This document shows, in pieces, positions 18,719-27,120 of a DNA stretch of 54,758 bases (the stretch's first letter is position 1; each line of letters starts with the position of its first letter). The translations under genes and the position numbers were made by a program. This DNA comes from Streptomyces sp. (GTDB taxonomy: Bacteria; Actinomycetota; Actinomycetes; Streptomycetales; Streptomycetaceae), in assembly GCF_031181555.1 (NCBI RefSeq), contig NZ_JAPSKQ010000008.1, positions 20,164-74,921 on the forward strand, given 5' to 3'. The notes under the pieces were generated by a model. That model had not been told where the DNA came from, made no database searches, and saw only the letters and a list, made by a program, of their open reading frames with translations.

Positions 18719-19237
18719 TCACCGTGCGACGGACGGGGGTGATCGCGGACGCCGACGCGATCGCGCCGGCGGACAGTTCACCGCACCGGCCGGGCGCGGT
18801 GCGCAGCGGCATCGGCCGCACGCCGGGAACGTGCCCGCCCGCGTACGCGTCCGCCTTCCGGACGTCGGCCACCGGGCCACCGGGGCGTACGGCTCCCGCG
18901 GGCAGGCGTCGCGGATCGCCGCGTGGGGAGGGATCTCGCGGGGTGCGGTCGCCGGGTGACCGGGAGCGCCGTGCCGCACCCGGAACCCTGTGCCGGGGGC
19001 GGTGCCCCCAGGGGTGAGGCGGACCTTGCGCACACGGGCCGGCGGAGGTGCCCCGGTGCCGAGGCGCGCGGCGAACCTGCCGGTGGCGTGCGGGTCTCCC
19101 GCCACCTCGCCCCCCATGAGCCCGTCCGTGTCCGGCACCCGGCCGTCGAGGCCGCGGACCGATGCCGTGCGGTGCACGAAGGGCCGGAAGCCGACGCCCC
19201 GCACGGTGCCGCACACCTCGAACCGCCACACGGTCAT
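18719..19237 (-). pseudogene. hypF: Truncated HypF (hydrogenase maturation carbamoyltransferase) remnant
   Basis: The first 90 residues are a clear HypF acylphosphatase domain: CGTVRGVGFRPFVHRTA, then EVAGDP, PPARVRKVRL and a FRVRHG strand. At PREIPPHAAIRDACPREPYAP, where HypF has IPPDAAxCDxCLRE, the Cys needed for the zinc-finger linker are partly lost and the frame degenerates into Arg/Ala-rich sequence. A complete HypF has about 750 residues; here only about 100 are recognisable. It overlaps the preceding protease gene by 4 bp (ATGA), so an operon once existed. It is probably non-functional. Confidence 0.75.
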
Positions 19238-19749
19238 GGTGGACCACCTCCGGCCATGGCCGTGCGGTGGCGGACGATCTCTTCCTCGACCGAGGCTGCG
19301 AGCGGTTCCACGACGTCCACGACGGCGGATGACAGACCGGTGCCGAGGGAACGGTCGGCGCCTTCCACCGCGTACACGGCGAGACGCCCGGGCAGCCGCC
19401 CCGGAACGCGGGCGAGCTCGACAGCCTCGCCGAGCCCGAGCCCGAGCCCGTGCGAGCCGGTCGTCGGCGGCCGGCCGAGGCGCTCGCCGTCGATGTCGGG
19501 GCGGTGGGTCCGGCCGGGACTCCCGGGACGGGTGTGTGCCGCGTCCGCGACCACGGCGAGACCGGCGTCTTCCCGCAGCCCGATCAGCCCCGTGGGGTCA
19601 CCGTCGCAGGTGGCCGGCACGGTGCCGGGCGGCAGGGGCCGGCTCCCGGCCCGCTCCCGGAGCCGGGCGACGACCGCCCGGCCCGCGCCGCCGTCCCGCC
19701 GGAACCCGTTCCCGGCGCCGACGACGGCGATTCGCGCACGCGCGTCCAT
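19234..19749 (-). CDS. [NiFe]-hydrogenase maturation endopeptidase-like protein (HycI/HyaD family), possibly degenerate
   Basis: The 171-residue protein starts IAVVGAGNGFRRDGGAG, matching the GxGN-(4-6)-D(D/E)GxG signature, and continues with AVVADAAH, GSHGLGLGEAVELARV and VYAVEGAD, all typical of this family. These enzymes trim the C-terminus of the hydrogenase large subunit after nickel insertion. The acidic residue expected at position 20 (second of D-D/E-G, a nickel ligand) is Gly here. Together with the ruined hypF next to it and the absence of any hydrogenase subunit, this suggests a relic of a lost hydrogenase locus. Confidence 0.7.
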   Translation of the reverse strand: MDARARIAVVGAGNGFRRDGGAGRAVVARLRERAGSRPLPPGTVPATCDGDPTGLIGLREDAGLAVVADAAHTRPGSPGRTHRPDIDGERLGRPPTTGSHGLGLGLGEAVELARVPGRLPGRLAVYAVEGADRSLGTGLSSAVVDVVEPLAASVEEEIVRHRTAMAGGGPP

Positions 19750-20234
19750 GCCTCCATGCTGCGCCTGCTCCGGACATGGTTCCCGGGGCCGAACGGCCCG
19801 CCCGGGGGGATGGACCGCCCCGGCAGCAGGGGGCACCGCGCCGTCCGAGACGTGGCGGACGGATCCGTTGATCCTCCGCGAACACCTGGAGACCTCTGCA
19901 CGATGAAGATGTCCGTCGTGCCCCCGGCGGTGAAAGGCACATCCCTGGATCACCTGACTTCGGTGGCGCGCCGGACCGGTTGTGATGCCCACCCGCCCCG
20001 GGCGCGTGCGGCGCCCTCCACCGGGCGTCGGACTCGTCGTCAGCCACTGCGGCACCCCCCGGGACCCCACGCCTCGTGGCCTGGAAGCGTACGGGACGAC
20101 AGGGGCGGCCGATCGGGGTTCGCCCGGAGTAGCCCCCCGGGAGGCGGACTCCGCGGCGCGGCGTGAACATCACTCCCCGGAGTATGGTCGCCCTGCTGGG
20201 CGCGAAAGGGAGAAAGCAGCGGAGAAAGGGCGGC
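19750..20234. other. Gene-free left boundary of the str/sts cluster
   Basis: About 485 bp separate the hydrogenase relics from the first cluster gene. I see no open frame with a ribosome site or recognisable protein. The last 40 bp contain ACATCACTCCCCGGAGTATGG and the GGAGAAAGG used by the HAD gene. The upstream part may contain the HAD gene promoter, but no StrR-type repeat is present. Confidence 0.4.
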
Positions 20235-20882
20235 GTGGTGATTCGTACCCTGTTCGTGGATGCCGGTGGGGTGCTTTACAACAACATCAACGAAGAAACG
20301 GACTTCCTCGCTCAAGTGGCCCGCCGATACGGCCGGGACGAAGCGGAGACGACCCGGCACGCCATGGCGTCGGCCCGCGTCTACGAAAGTGGCCGAAAGC
20401 ATGTGCACCAGGTGTTCCAACAACTTGTCGGGGGGCTTCCCTGGACGGGCCGGGGAATTCTCGACACGCGCTGGCTGGACCGTATGTACATGGCTCGCGT
20501 GCGCGCCTACGAGGACAATTTCCGGGTCCTTCGGGAAGTCCGCGAGGAACAGCCGGACCTGACCTTCGTGCTGACGAACAACGAGGCCGAGCACTGGGAC
20601 CGGCTGAAGGACGAGGCGCACGGCCACTTCGGAATGTTCGACCTGCTCTGCTCGTCCTGGCGGATCCGCCGGGTCAAGCCGGCGGGAGCGTTCTTCACCG
20701 AGGCGTTGCGCCGGGCTGGGGCCAACGCCGAGGAGACGCTGCTCGTCGACGATCGGCTCCCGGTGCTGCGGGCCGGAGCCGCCCTCGGGCTGCAGACCCT
20801 GCACGTCTCCACGCCGGACGTCCTCGCCGACCGGCTCGGCCCGCTCCTGCGCGGCCGTGCGAGACCCGCCCCGGTACGGTGA
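20235..20882 (+). CDS. HAD-superfamily phosphatase-like protein of the cluster edge
   Basis: Start GTG 20235 follows GGAGAAAGG; an ATG at 20163 would add 24 basic residues. The protein has about 215 residues with the four HAD motifs: nucleophile Asp in TLFVDAGGVLY, Thr in TFVLTNNE, Lys in RIRRVKPAG, and the acidic pair in TLLVDDRLPVL. The residue two after the nucleophile is Gly rather than the Asp of classical phosphatases, as in several HAD-IA subfamilies. It is the outermost gene on the stsC side and convergent with stsC. It may dephosphorylate a cyclitol or sugar phosphate of the pathway; this is inferred from position only. Confidence 0.75.
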   Translation: MVIRTLFVDAGGVLYNNINEETDFLAQVARRYGRDEAETTRHAMASARVYESGRKHVHQVFQQLVGGLPWTGRGILDTRWLDRMYMARVRAYEDNFRVLREVREEQPDLTFVLTNNEAEHWDRLKDEAHGHFGMFDLLCSSWRIRRVKPAGAFFTEALRRAGANAEETLLVDDRLPVLRAGAALGLQTLHVSTPDVLADRLGPLLRGRARPAPVR

Positions 20883-20900
20883 CCGCCGGGGCGAGGTCCG

Positions 20901-22175
20901 TCAGCCGGCCAGTTCCTCCACGTGGGACAGGACCTTCGCGAACGCCTCCGCTATGTCGTCGATCGCGTCGAGCGGAGCCAGCAGCACCTCGTGGCCGAAG
21001 CTCACCACGCTGTCGTGGATGCGCCGGGCGACCGGCAGGTCGAAGCGGGCCGGGTCGACCCGTGCCATGTACTCGCGGTCGATCGCGAACCTGCGCCGGG
21101 TGCTGGGTCGGTTCAGCGGATTGTCGTTGAGCGGCTGGTGCGTCCGCATGACCGGGAAGCCCAGCTCCGCGCCGAGCGCCCGGGCGATCCGGTCCGCCGG
21201 GGCGATGGCCAGCACCTCGTCCGGGAGCCGCACCGCATAGCGGTAGTAGGCCCGCTCGGTCGTCCCGGCCGAGGTGCCCTGCGGGGTCAGCCCCAGCTCG
21301 GCCAGCCGGGCGGACAGCCGCTCGGCCGACCTGCCGCGGCGTGAGTTCTGCTGGTCGAGCAGGTCGAGCTGGTCCAGCAGGACCGCCGCGTGGAACTCGG
21401 ACAGGCAGGCGTTGCTGCCCATCAGCCGGCCGGTCTCCATCAGCTCCATCTCGCCCACGTCCACCGCGTCCCGCCGCAGCACACGGCCGTCCGCGCGCAG
21501 ATGCTCCGCACGGCTCGCGATCTCGGGGTCGTCCGTGATCACCGCGCCGCCCTCGCCGCACGTCAGCAGCTTGCTGCCCTGCATGCTGAAGGCGCCTGCC
21601 GTGCCGAACGCCCCCACCGGCCAGTTGTTGTACCGGGCGCCGTGCGCGTGCGCGCAGTCCTCGATCAGCGGCAGGCCGTAGCGCTGGGCGATGTCCAGCA
21701 GCGCGTCGAGGTCCGCCACGGCCGAATAGGCGTGGACCACGCTGATGGCCCGCGTCCGGTCGGTGATGGCCGCCTCCACGGCCGCCGGGTCCAGGCAGTA
21801 CGTCACCGGGTCGACGTCGACCAGGACCGGCACGGCGTTGATCCCCAGCACCGCCGACGAGGAGGCCACCCAGCTCAGGCCGGGCACCACCACCTCGTCC
21901 GACGCGCCGACCCCGCAGGCCTCCAGGGCGATGGCCAGCGCGGCCGTCCCCGTCGCCACCGGCACGCACAGGGGGGAATTGCAGTACTCCGCGAATGCCT
22001 CCGCGAATTGCCGCTCGTAGGATTGCCGTCCCTGATAGGCGCAACTGATGGTCCAGCGGCCGCTCGTCAACACGTCTTCGAGACTTTTCAGTGCCCGGTC
22101 TCCCGGTTGCGGCCAGCGTGGCCACTCCCGGTCGATCAGCCGAGGCCCACCGGAGATTGCCAGCGAATTTCCCAT
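20901..22175 (-). CDS. stsC: L-glutamine:scyllo-inosose aminotransferase StsC
   Basis: The 424-residue DegT/DnrJ/EryC1 aminotransferase starts MGNSLAISGGPRLIDREWPRW, a signature shared by cyclitol aminotransferases such as StsC, BtrS and their 2-deoxystreptamine counterparts. PLP lysine is in AFSMQGSKLLTCGEGGA; EDCAHAHGARY and VPVATGTAALA are the PLP-phosphate and ring contacts. The family transfers the amino group of glutamine to scyllo-inosose, giving scyllo-inosamine, the first amination in streptidine synthesis. Its length equals the streptomycin-producer enzyme as I remember it. It is divergent from stsB, with a StrR-type repeat between them. Confidence 0.93.
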   Translation of the reverse strand: MGNSLAISGGPRLIDREWPRWPQPGDRALKSLEDVLTSGRWTISCAYQGRQSYERQFAEAFAEYCNSPLCVPVATGTAALAIALEACGVGASDEVVVPGLSWVASSSAVLGINAVPVLVDVDPVTYCLDPAAVEAAITDRTRAISVVHAYSAVADLDALLDIAQRYGLPLIEDCAHAHGARYNNWPVGAFGTAGAFSMQGSKLLTCGEGGAVITDDPEIASRAEHLRADGRVLRRDAVDVGEMELMETGRLMGSNACLSEFHAAVLLDQLDLLDQQNSRRGRSAERLSARLAELGLTPQGTSAGTTERAYYRYAVRLPDEVLAIAPADRIARALGAELGFPVMRTHQPLNDNPLNRPSTRRRFAIDREYMARVDPARFDLPVARRIHDSVVSFGHEVLLAPLDAIDDIAEAFAKVLSHVEELAG

Positions 22176-22281
22176 GGTTGCCCTCGCTCTTCGGGGATGC
22201 GATGGAAGACCATGGAATGTACGCACGATCGGCAGACGTACGCCACAGTGTCCCGTTTCCGATCCGCAGACGTCGGCACAC

Positions 22282-22310
22282 GTTCGACTGCGGAAGTCGC
22301 GCACTCGAAC
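22282..22310. promoter_or_regulatory. StrR-type inverted repeat between stsC and stsB
   Basis: GTTCGACTG (22282-22290), 11 bp, then CACTCGAAC (22302-22310). The known StrR consensus is GTTCGACTG-N11-CAGTCGAAC, so only one of 18 positions differs. It lies 54 bp before stsB and 107 bp before stsC, and so could activate both divergent operons. Confidence 0.88.
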
Positions 22311-22363
22311 GGCTGGGTACGCTTCGGCCCGACGGCAGGAAAACAACGTGTGAGGAGTCGTGG

Positions 22364-23842
22364 ATGACCATTCGTCTTTCCGGTGGCGTCGCCGATTCCG
22401 CCGGGATCGTGGTGGTGGGCGGTGGCCTCGCGGGACTGGAAGTGGCCACGGCGCTCGTGGAGCACGGCACCGACGACGTCCTCCTGATCGAGGCGGGGCC
22501 CGGCGACGACCTCACGCACATCCATCTGGGACTGCCGCAGGACGGGGCGACGGAAACCGTCTTCGCCCCCGAGAACGACCCCTATTTCCAACGGCCCTGG
22601 GAATCCGACTCGACGCACTACACCGGCATATCCGGACTCCGCCGACGGCTCGGCGGCCGGTCCCTGTACTGGCACGGCGTGATCCTGCCGCTGGAGGACT
22701 GGGCGCTGTGCCCCCCGTGGTGGCCCTCCGACGTCGTCGACGACCTCACCAAGAGCTGGCGGGGCGGCGCCTCCCTGTACGAGCGGGTCACCGCCGAACT
22801 GCTCGCCTGGAGCTCCCCGTCGCCCGCCGGCGCGCGCCGGCTGCACCGCTTCGGCGGCCAGGACTTCCGTGCCCTGCCCCGCGCCTGCCGGCACCCGGCC
22901 GGCGACGGCCGCTGGGAGGCGTACAGCCCCCTGACGCGATGGCCCACGGACGACGACGGCGTGCCGCGCCCGCCGACCGGTCTGCGCGTCCGGTGCGACA
23001 CGGAGGTCCTCGCCGTGGACGTACACGCCGGTGCCGCGCGCGGGGTGCTCGTGCGGGACGCCGCCGGCGAGGTCGGGACCATCGCCGCGGACGCCGTGGT
23101 GCTGTGCGCCGGCACGGTGGAGAGCACCCGGCTGGGCATCCAGGCGCTCACCGCCGCCGGCGCACTGGCCGAACCGCGCCTGGGCGGACTCGCGGACCAC
23201 ATCGTGCAGGGCTTCGTGGTCCGCCTGCCCGAGGCGTCCGAGGCCGTCCCCCCGCCCGGCTCCCACTACGTGCCGGCGGACCGCGGCACCCGCTCCTACC
23301 TGCGGCTGGACGTGCACCGCACGGAGCACGGCGACACCCTCCTCGACGTGCGGGTGACGGGTGAGCAACTCCCCAACCCGGACAGCGTCGTCGAGTGCGC
23401 GGCCGGCCCCGGCCTGCCGTGGGGCACCCGCATCCGCACCGCGCTGCTCCCGGCGGACCGCCGCCTCGTCACCGCGCAGCGGGACGCACTGCGCGTCCTG
23501 TGGCGGTCCCTCGCCGAGGAACTGCGACTGCCCGCGGTCCCCCTGGAGTTCAGCGAGTACGGCGACCCCGGTCGCGACAACACCCGCGTACTGCCCAGCC
23601 GTACCCGGTCGCAGGCGACCGGAGTGCCGGAGACCTGGACCAGTCTGCTGGGCACCGAGGACCACGAGGGCGGGAGCCTGCCCCTGGGCGGTGTGCTGAC
23701 CTCTCGCCACGAGTTCGCGAAGCTGCCGCGCCTGTACGCCGCGGGTCCCGTCGTCTTCCCGCGGCTGGGCGCCGCGAACCCGTCGCTCACCGCCCTCGCG
23801 CTCTCCCGCCGCCTCGCCGCCCTCCTCGCCGCGGCGGTGTGA
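22364..23842 (+). CDS. stsB: GMC-type FAD-dependent dehydrogenase StsB (cyclitol oxidation)
   Basis: The 492-residue protein begins with a Rossmann FAD motif GIVVVGGGLAGLEVATAL (about 14-31) followed by an acidic strand end LLIEAGPG. RRRLGGRSLYWHGVILP is the second FAD-binding segment of GMC oxidoreductases, and the C-terminus has RLYAAGPVVFPRLGAANPSLT. In the streptidine route StsB is thought to oxidise N-amidino-scyllo-inosamine to the 3-keto form before the second transamination. TGAGGAG precedes the ATG. It is followed by stsA after 43 bp, so the two are probably one operon driven from the StrR site upstream. Confidence 0.87.
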   Translation: MTIRLSGGVADSAGIVVVGGGLAGLEVATALVEHGTDDVLLIEAGPGDDLTHIHLGLPQDGATETVFAPENDPYFQRPWESDSTHYTGISGLRRRLGGRSLYWHGVILPLEDWALCPPWWPSDVVDDLTKSWRGGASLYERVTAELLAWSSPSPAGARRLHRFGGQDFRALPRACRHPAGDGRWEAYSPLTRWPTDDDGVPRPPTGLRVRCDTEVLAVDVHAGAARGVLVRDAAGEVGTIAADAVVLCAGTVESTRLGIQALTAAGALAEPRLGGLADHIVQGFVVRLPEASEAVPPPGSHYVPADRGTRSYLRLDVHRTEHGDTLLDVRVTGEQLPNPDSVVECAAGPGLPWGTRIRTALLPADRRLVTAQRDALRVLWRSLAEELRLPAVPLEFSEYGDPGRDNTRVLPSRTRSQATGVPETWTSLLGTEDHEGGSLPLGGVLTSRHEFAKLPRLYAAGPVVFPRLGAANPSLTALALSRRLAALLAAAV

Positions 23843-23885
23843 CCCGCGGCGAGGAGGGCGGCTCCACGACCCACACCCCCAGCCC

Positions 23886-25142
23886 GTGCGACCCCAGGGA
23901 GGAACCGTGCCGGGACCCGGATACCGCTTCGTCGACGACGAGGAACGCGACAACGTACTCGCGGTGCTCGACCGCTGGCGCGCCGGCCGCGACACCTTCG
24001 ACGACCCGGGCGAAGGGGACATGGTGCGCCGCTTCGAGCGGGCGGCCGCCGAGCGGTTCGGCAGCGGACACTGCCTCGCCGTCAACAGCGGCACCTCGGC
24101 GCTGATCGCCGCCCTGGTCGGGCTGGGCATCGGACCGGGCGACGAGGTGATCGTGCCCGGCTACATGTTCGTCGCCTCCATCGCGTCCGTGCTGCACTGC
24201 GGGGCCGACGTCGTGCTCGCCGAGATCGACGAGTCCCTCACGATCGACCCGGCCGACGTGGAATCCAAGATCACCCCGCGCACCAAGGCGATCATGCCGG
24301 TGCACATGCTGGGCGCCCCCGCCGACATGACGGCCCTGCGCCGCATCGCCGACGCGCGCGGACTGCACCTCGTCGAGGACTGCGCGCAGGCCGCCGGGGC
24401 GGCCCACCGGGGCCGCCCGCTGGGCACCATCGGCCGGGCCGGCGCCTTCTCGCTCAACCACTACAAGGTGATCACCGCCCTCCAGGGCGGGTTCGTCCTC
24501 ACCTCCGACCCCCTGGTCTTCCAGCGCGCCTACTCCTTCCACGACCAGGGATGGTTCCCCTACCGCGAGGACCGGGGCGAGGGCGACCGGCTGCTCGGCA
24601 TGAACCTCGGTCTCGGCGAGCTGCACGCCGCCGTGGCGCTCGCCCAGCTCGGCAAGCTCGACCGGGTCCTGGACCGGGTCAGGGCCGTCAAACAGCGGCT
24701 GGTGGAACGCATCGGGGACCTGCCCGACGTACGCCGCAGGACGCTCCACGATCCGTCGGGGGAGTGCGGCACCGTCGCGGTCTACGTCTTCGACCACGCC
24801 AAGCACGCCCAGGACGTCGCCGACCGCATCGGCGCCAAGCCCTTGCTCGACTCGCCGACGCACTACTACGGCAGCCTGCCCGCGCTGGCCGCCTTCGGCC
24901 GGGGCGACCGCAAGGCGGTGCCGTTCCGGGCGCCCGGCCCCGGACGGTGGCTGCGCACCTACGAACGGGGCGCCCTGCCCCGCACCGACGACATCCTCGC
25001 CCGCTCCGTGGCCGTGGCCACCGGGGTGTCCGACAGCTACCTGGGCGCCGGATTCGGGGTGCACGCCGGGTCGACGGAGTCCGAGATCGACGCCGTGGCG
25101 GGGGAGTTCCGCCGCGCGGTCCTGGGAAGCAGGGCGGGCTGA
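23886..25142 (+). CDS. stsA: DegT/DnrJ/EryC1-family aminotransferase StsA
   Basis: The 418-residue PLP enzyme contains LAVNSGTSALIAALVGLGIG, VEDCAQAAGAAHRG and the PLP Lys in AFSLNHYKVITALQGGF. It is clearly different from StsC and StrS in sequence. In streptomycin clusters a third aminotransferase of this family is attributed to N-methyl-L-glucosamine synthesis or a related sugar step; direct proof is lacking. The start used is an in-frame ATG-type codon near 23886; GTG 23907 following AGGAACC is an alternative that removes seven residues. It is convergent with strO. Confidence 0.8.
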   Translation: MRPQGGTVPGPGYRFVDDEERDNVLAVLDRWRAGRDTFDDPGEGDMVRRFERAAAERFGSGHCLAVNSGTSALIAALVGLGIGPGDEVIVPGYMFVASIASVLHCGADVVLAEIDESLTIDPADVESKITPRTKAIMPVHMLGAPADMTALRRIADARGLHLVEDCAQAAGAAHRGRPLGTIGRAGAFSLNHYKVITALQGGFVLTSDPLVFQRAYSFHDQGWFPYREDRGEGDRLLGMNLGLGELHAAVALAQLGKLDRVLDRVRAVKQRLVERIGDLPDVRRRTLHDPSGECGTVAVYVFDHAKHAQDVADRIGAKPLLDSPTHYYGSLPALAAFGRGDRKAVPFRAPGPGRWLRTYERGALPRTDDILARSVAVATGVSDSYLGAGFGVHAGSTESEIDAVAGEFRRAVLGSRAG

Positions 25143-25163
25143 CGGCGGACCCGCGGGGGCCGA

Positions 25164-25195
25164 GGGGGACGGACGAGTCCCCGCGCCGTCCCTCC
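25164..25195. terminator. Possible hairpin between stsA and strO
   Basis: GGGACGG (25166-25172) pairs with CCGTCCC (25186-25192), and flanking G and C/T tracts extend the pairing imperfectly. It lies in the 104-bp gap between convergent genes. Confidence 0.4.
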
Positions 25196-25246
25196 TCCCC
25201 GCGCCGCCCGCGTCCCCGCCCCGGTCAGCCCCCGGCACCGGCCCCG

Positions 25247-26017
25247 TCAGCCGGCCGCGCTCCGCACCAACCCGGCGAGCCGGGGGGCGAGTCCGTCCGC
25301 CCCGTACACCAGCCACGGCCGGTCGAGCCGGTGCCCGCCGTGCAGGTCGTCCACCCGTCCGCCGGCCTCCCGCACCAGCAGGGCCGCCGGCGCCCGGTCC
25401 CAGACGTGTCCGCCCTCGTCGACGATCCCCTCGACGCGCCCCTCCAGGAGATCGGCGACCAGGCACACGGACGACTCGACCCACCGCACCCGCTCCCGCA
25501 TCGCCTCGAAGGGCGAGCCCGCGAACAGGAAGCCGCCCACCCGGGCCCGGTCGAGCGGGGCCCGCGACGGCGCGATACGCAGCCGGCGCGCCGTCGACCG
25601 CGGCCGGCCCGCGGACGAGGCATAGGCGCCCGCACCGTGCCGGGCCCACCAGCGGAGGCCTTCGGTCGGGCGGCTGAGCACACCGATCCGCAGCTCTCCG
25701 TCGACCTCCAGGGCGACATGCGTGCCCCAGTCGCGCCGCCCCGCCAGGAAGGGGATCGTTCCGTCGATGGGGTCGATGATCCAGCGGCGTGCCGCCGCCG
25801 ACCTGGTACCGCTCTCCTCGCTGAGCACCGCGTCACCGGGCCGTTCCGCGGCGAGCATCTCCAGCAGGGCCTCCTCCACCGCGAGGTCGGCTTCGCTGAC
25901 CGGGCTTCCGTCGGCCTTTCGCCGGGACGAGGGCGCCTGCCCGAAATAGCGCAGGGAAAGCGCGTCCGCGACATCCACGAGTCGGTGTGCGAGGAGCAGG
26001 TCGCTGTCGTTTTCCAT
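25247..26017 (-). CDS. strO: Inositol-monophosphatase-family phosphatase StrO
   Basis: The 256-residue protein has the lithium-sensitive phosphatase motifs: an acidic pair in LSEESGT, IIDPIDGTIPFLAG (metal-binding DPxDGT) and GHVWDRAPAALLVREAGG (WDxAxG). ATG 26017 was chosen as the first codon with a family-like N-terminus. In the proposed streptidine pathway StrO removes the phosphate from N-amidino-scyllo-inosamine 4-phosphate after the first amidino transfer. It is divergent from strN across 104 bp. The substitution IP for NF after DPIDGT is a minor variation. Confidence 0.88.
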   Translation of the reverse strand: MENDSDLLLAHRLVDVADALSLRYFGQAPSSRRKADGSPVSEADLAVEEALLEMLAAERPGDAVLSEESGTRSAAARRWIIDPIDGTIPFLAGRRDWGTHVALEVDGELRIGVLSRPTEGLRWWARHGAGAYASSAGRPRSTARRLRIAPSRAPLDRARVGGFLFAGSPFEAMRERVRWVESSVCLVADLLEGRVEGIVDEGGHVWDRAPAALLVREAGGRVDDLHGGHRLDRPWLVYGADGLAPRLAGLVRSAAG

Positions 26018-26121
26018 CGGGCCACCATATCTTTCCGAGCGGTTCGCGAGGGTCCCAACTGCTCGGTCCCACAAGGCAGTTGAACGCCTCTGGCGGCCTC
26101 GTCGCGGTGTTAGCCTTTGGC

Positions 26122-27057
26122 ATGCTCTTGGAAAACGAGCTCGTGGATCGCCGGAGTCTGGTCCGGCTTGTCGCGGAGAAATTCCAGGATGTCGTTCCCA
26201 TCGACGAGGAAACGCACCGCCTGGAGTTCTTTCCGCTCGGTGAGGACAGCTGGTCCTATCGATACGGCCCGCTGTGGATCAGCGTCCGCCGGGACCTCGA
26301 CGGCCATTTCCCCGGCGCCTACGAAGCCGCCCTGCTGCTTCGCCAAGCCGGAAAGCACTTCGTGCTCGCCCCCCTCGCAGCGCGCGACGGCGGCGTGGTC
26401 CACCATCTGTCGGGACTGCCCGTCGTGGTCTTCCCCTATGTCGAGCGGGCCGCCGCCGCCCGGCGCGTGTCCCCGACCCCCGCCCAACTCGACCTGCTCG
26501 TCGCCCGGCTGACGGAGGTGCACGGCTTCGCCACTCCCGACGGGCTGCCCGCCGAGGTCCCCGTGGAGGACTTCGGCTTCCCCTTCGACAGCGATCTGGA
26601 GAAGGCGCTGCGCACGGCCCTGGACGGGGACACGGACGACCTCGGCCCGTACGGCCGCCGGCTCACCCGGCTCGTCACCGGGTGCCGGGACCGGCTGGCC
26701 GAGCTGCGCCGCGAGGCGGCACGCGTGGCCGCCGACTGCGCCGCGCGCTGGGAGGGCGAACCGCCCGCCCTGACCCATGGCGACCCCAGCCCCGCCAACG
26801 TCCTGTTCGAGGACGGTGTGGACATCCTCGACTGGGGCAGCACGATGTGGGCCCCTCCGGAACGGGACTGGGCCGCGGTCGCCCGGGCCTTCGGCACCGC
26901 GCCGGGCGGTCGCGGGCTCTTCCTGCGGTTCTACGAGCTGCGCTGGCAGCTCGCCGAGATCGCCGAGTACGCGGCCCGGTTCTCCGCGCCGCACACGGGC
27001 GACGCCGACGACCACGCCATGTGGGGGCGGCTGCTGCGCTACCTCCCGGCCGACTGA
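26122..27057 (+). CDS. strN: APH-fold small-molecule kinase StrN
   Basis: The 311-residue protein has the aminoglycoside/choline-kinase fold, with the catalytic loop ALTHGDPSPANVLFEDG (Brenner motif, Asp and Asn visible) and the metal-binding DILDWGS. StrN is assigned to phosphorylation of an inosamine intermediate in streptidine synthesis. It starts the strN-strB2-strM operon. No ribosome site precedes ATG 26122, but TAGCCT lies 6 bp upstream, suggesting a nearly leaderless mRNA. If GTG 26107 were used instead, a TTA would be codon 2. A single StrR half-site (CAGTTGAAC, 26077-26085) lies upstream. Confidence 0.87.
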   Translation: MLLENELVDRRSLVRLVAEKFQDVVPIDEETHRLEFFPLGEDSWSYRYGPLWISVRRDLDGHFPGAYEAALLLRQAGKHFVLAPLAARDGGVVHHLSGLPVVVFPYVERAAAARRVSPTPAQLDLLVARLTEVHGFATPDGLPAEVPVEDFGFPFDSDLEKALRTALDGDTDDLGPYGRRLTRLVTGCRDRLAELRREAARVAADCAARWEGEPPALTHGDPSPANVLFEDGVDILDWGSTMWAPPERDWAAVARAFGTAPGGRGLFLRFYELRWQLAEIAEYAARFSAPHTGDADDHAMWGRLLRYLPAD

Positions 27058-27120
27058 CCGGGCCGCGGGTGCCCGCCGCGGCTGCTTCCCGAGACGTACT
27101 GCGAGGTGAAGAGGGACACC

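Noticed and set aside
26077..26085. CAGTTGAAC as a StrR site between strO and strN
   Set aside because: It is an exact right half-site of the variant used at strV, but no partner half lies 11 bp away; the nearest dyad (CAACTG, 26056-26061) has a 15-bp gap. Kept only as a comment under strN.
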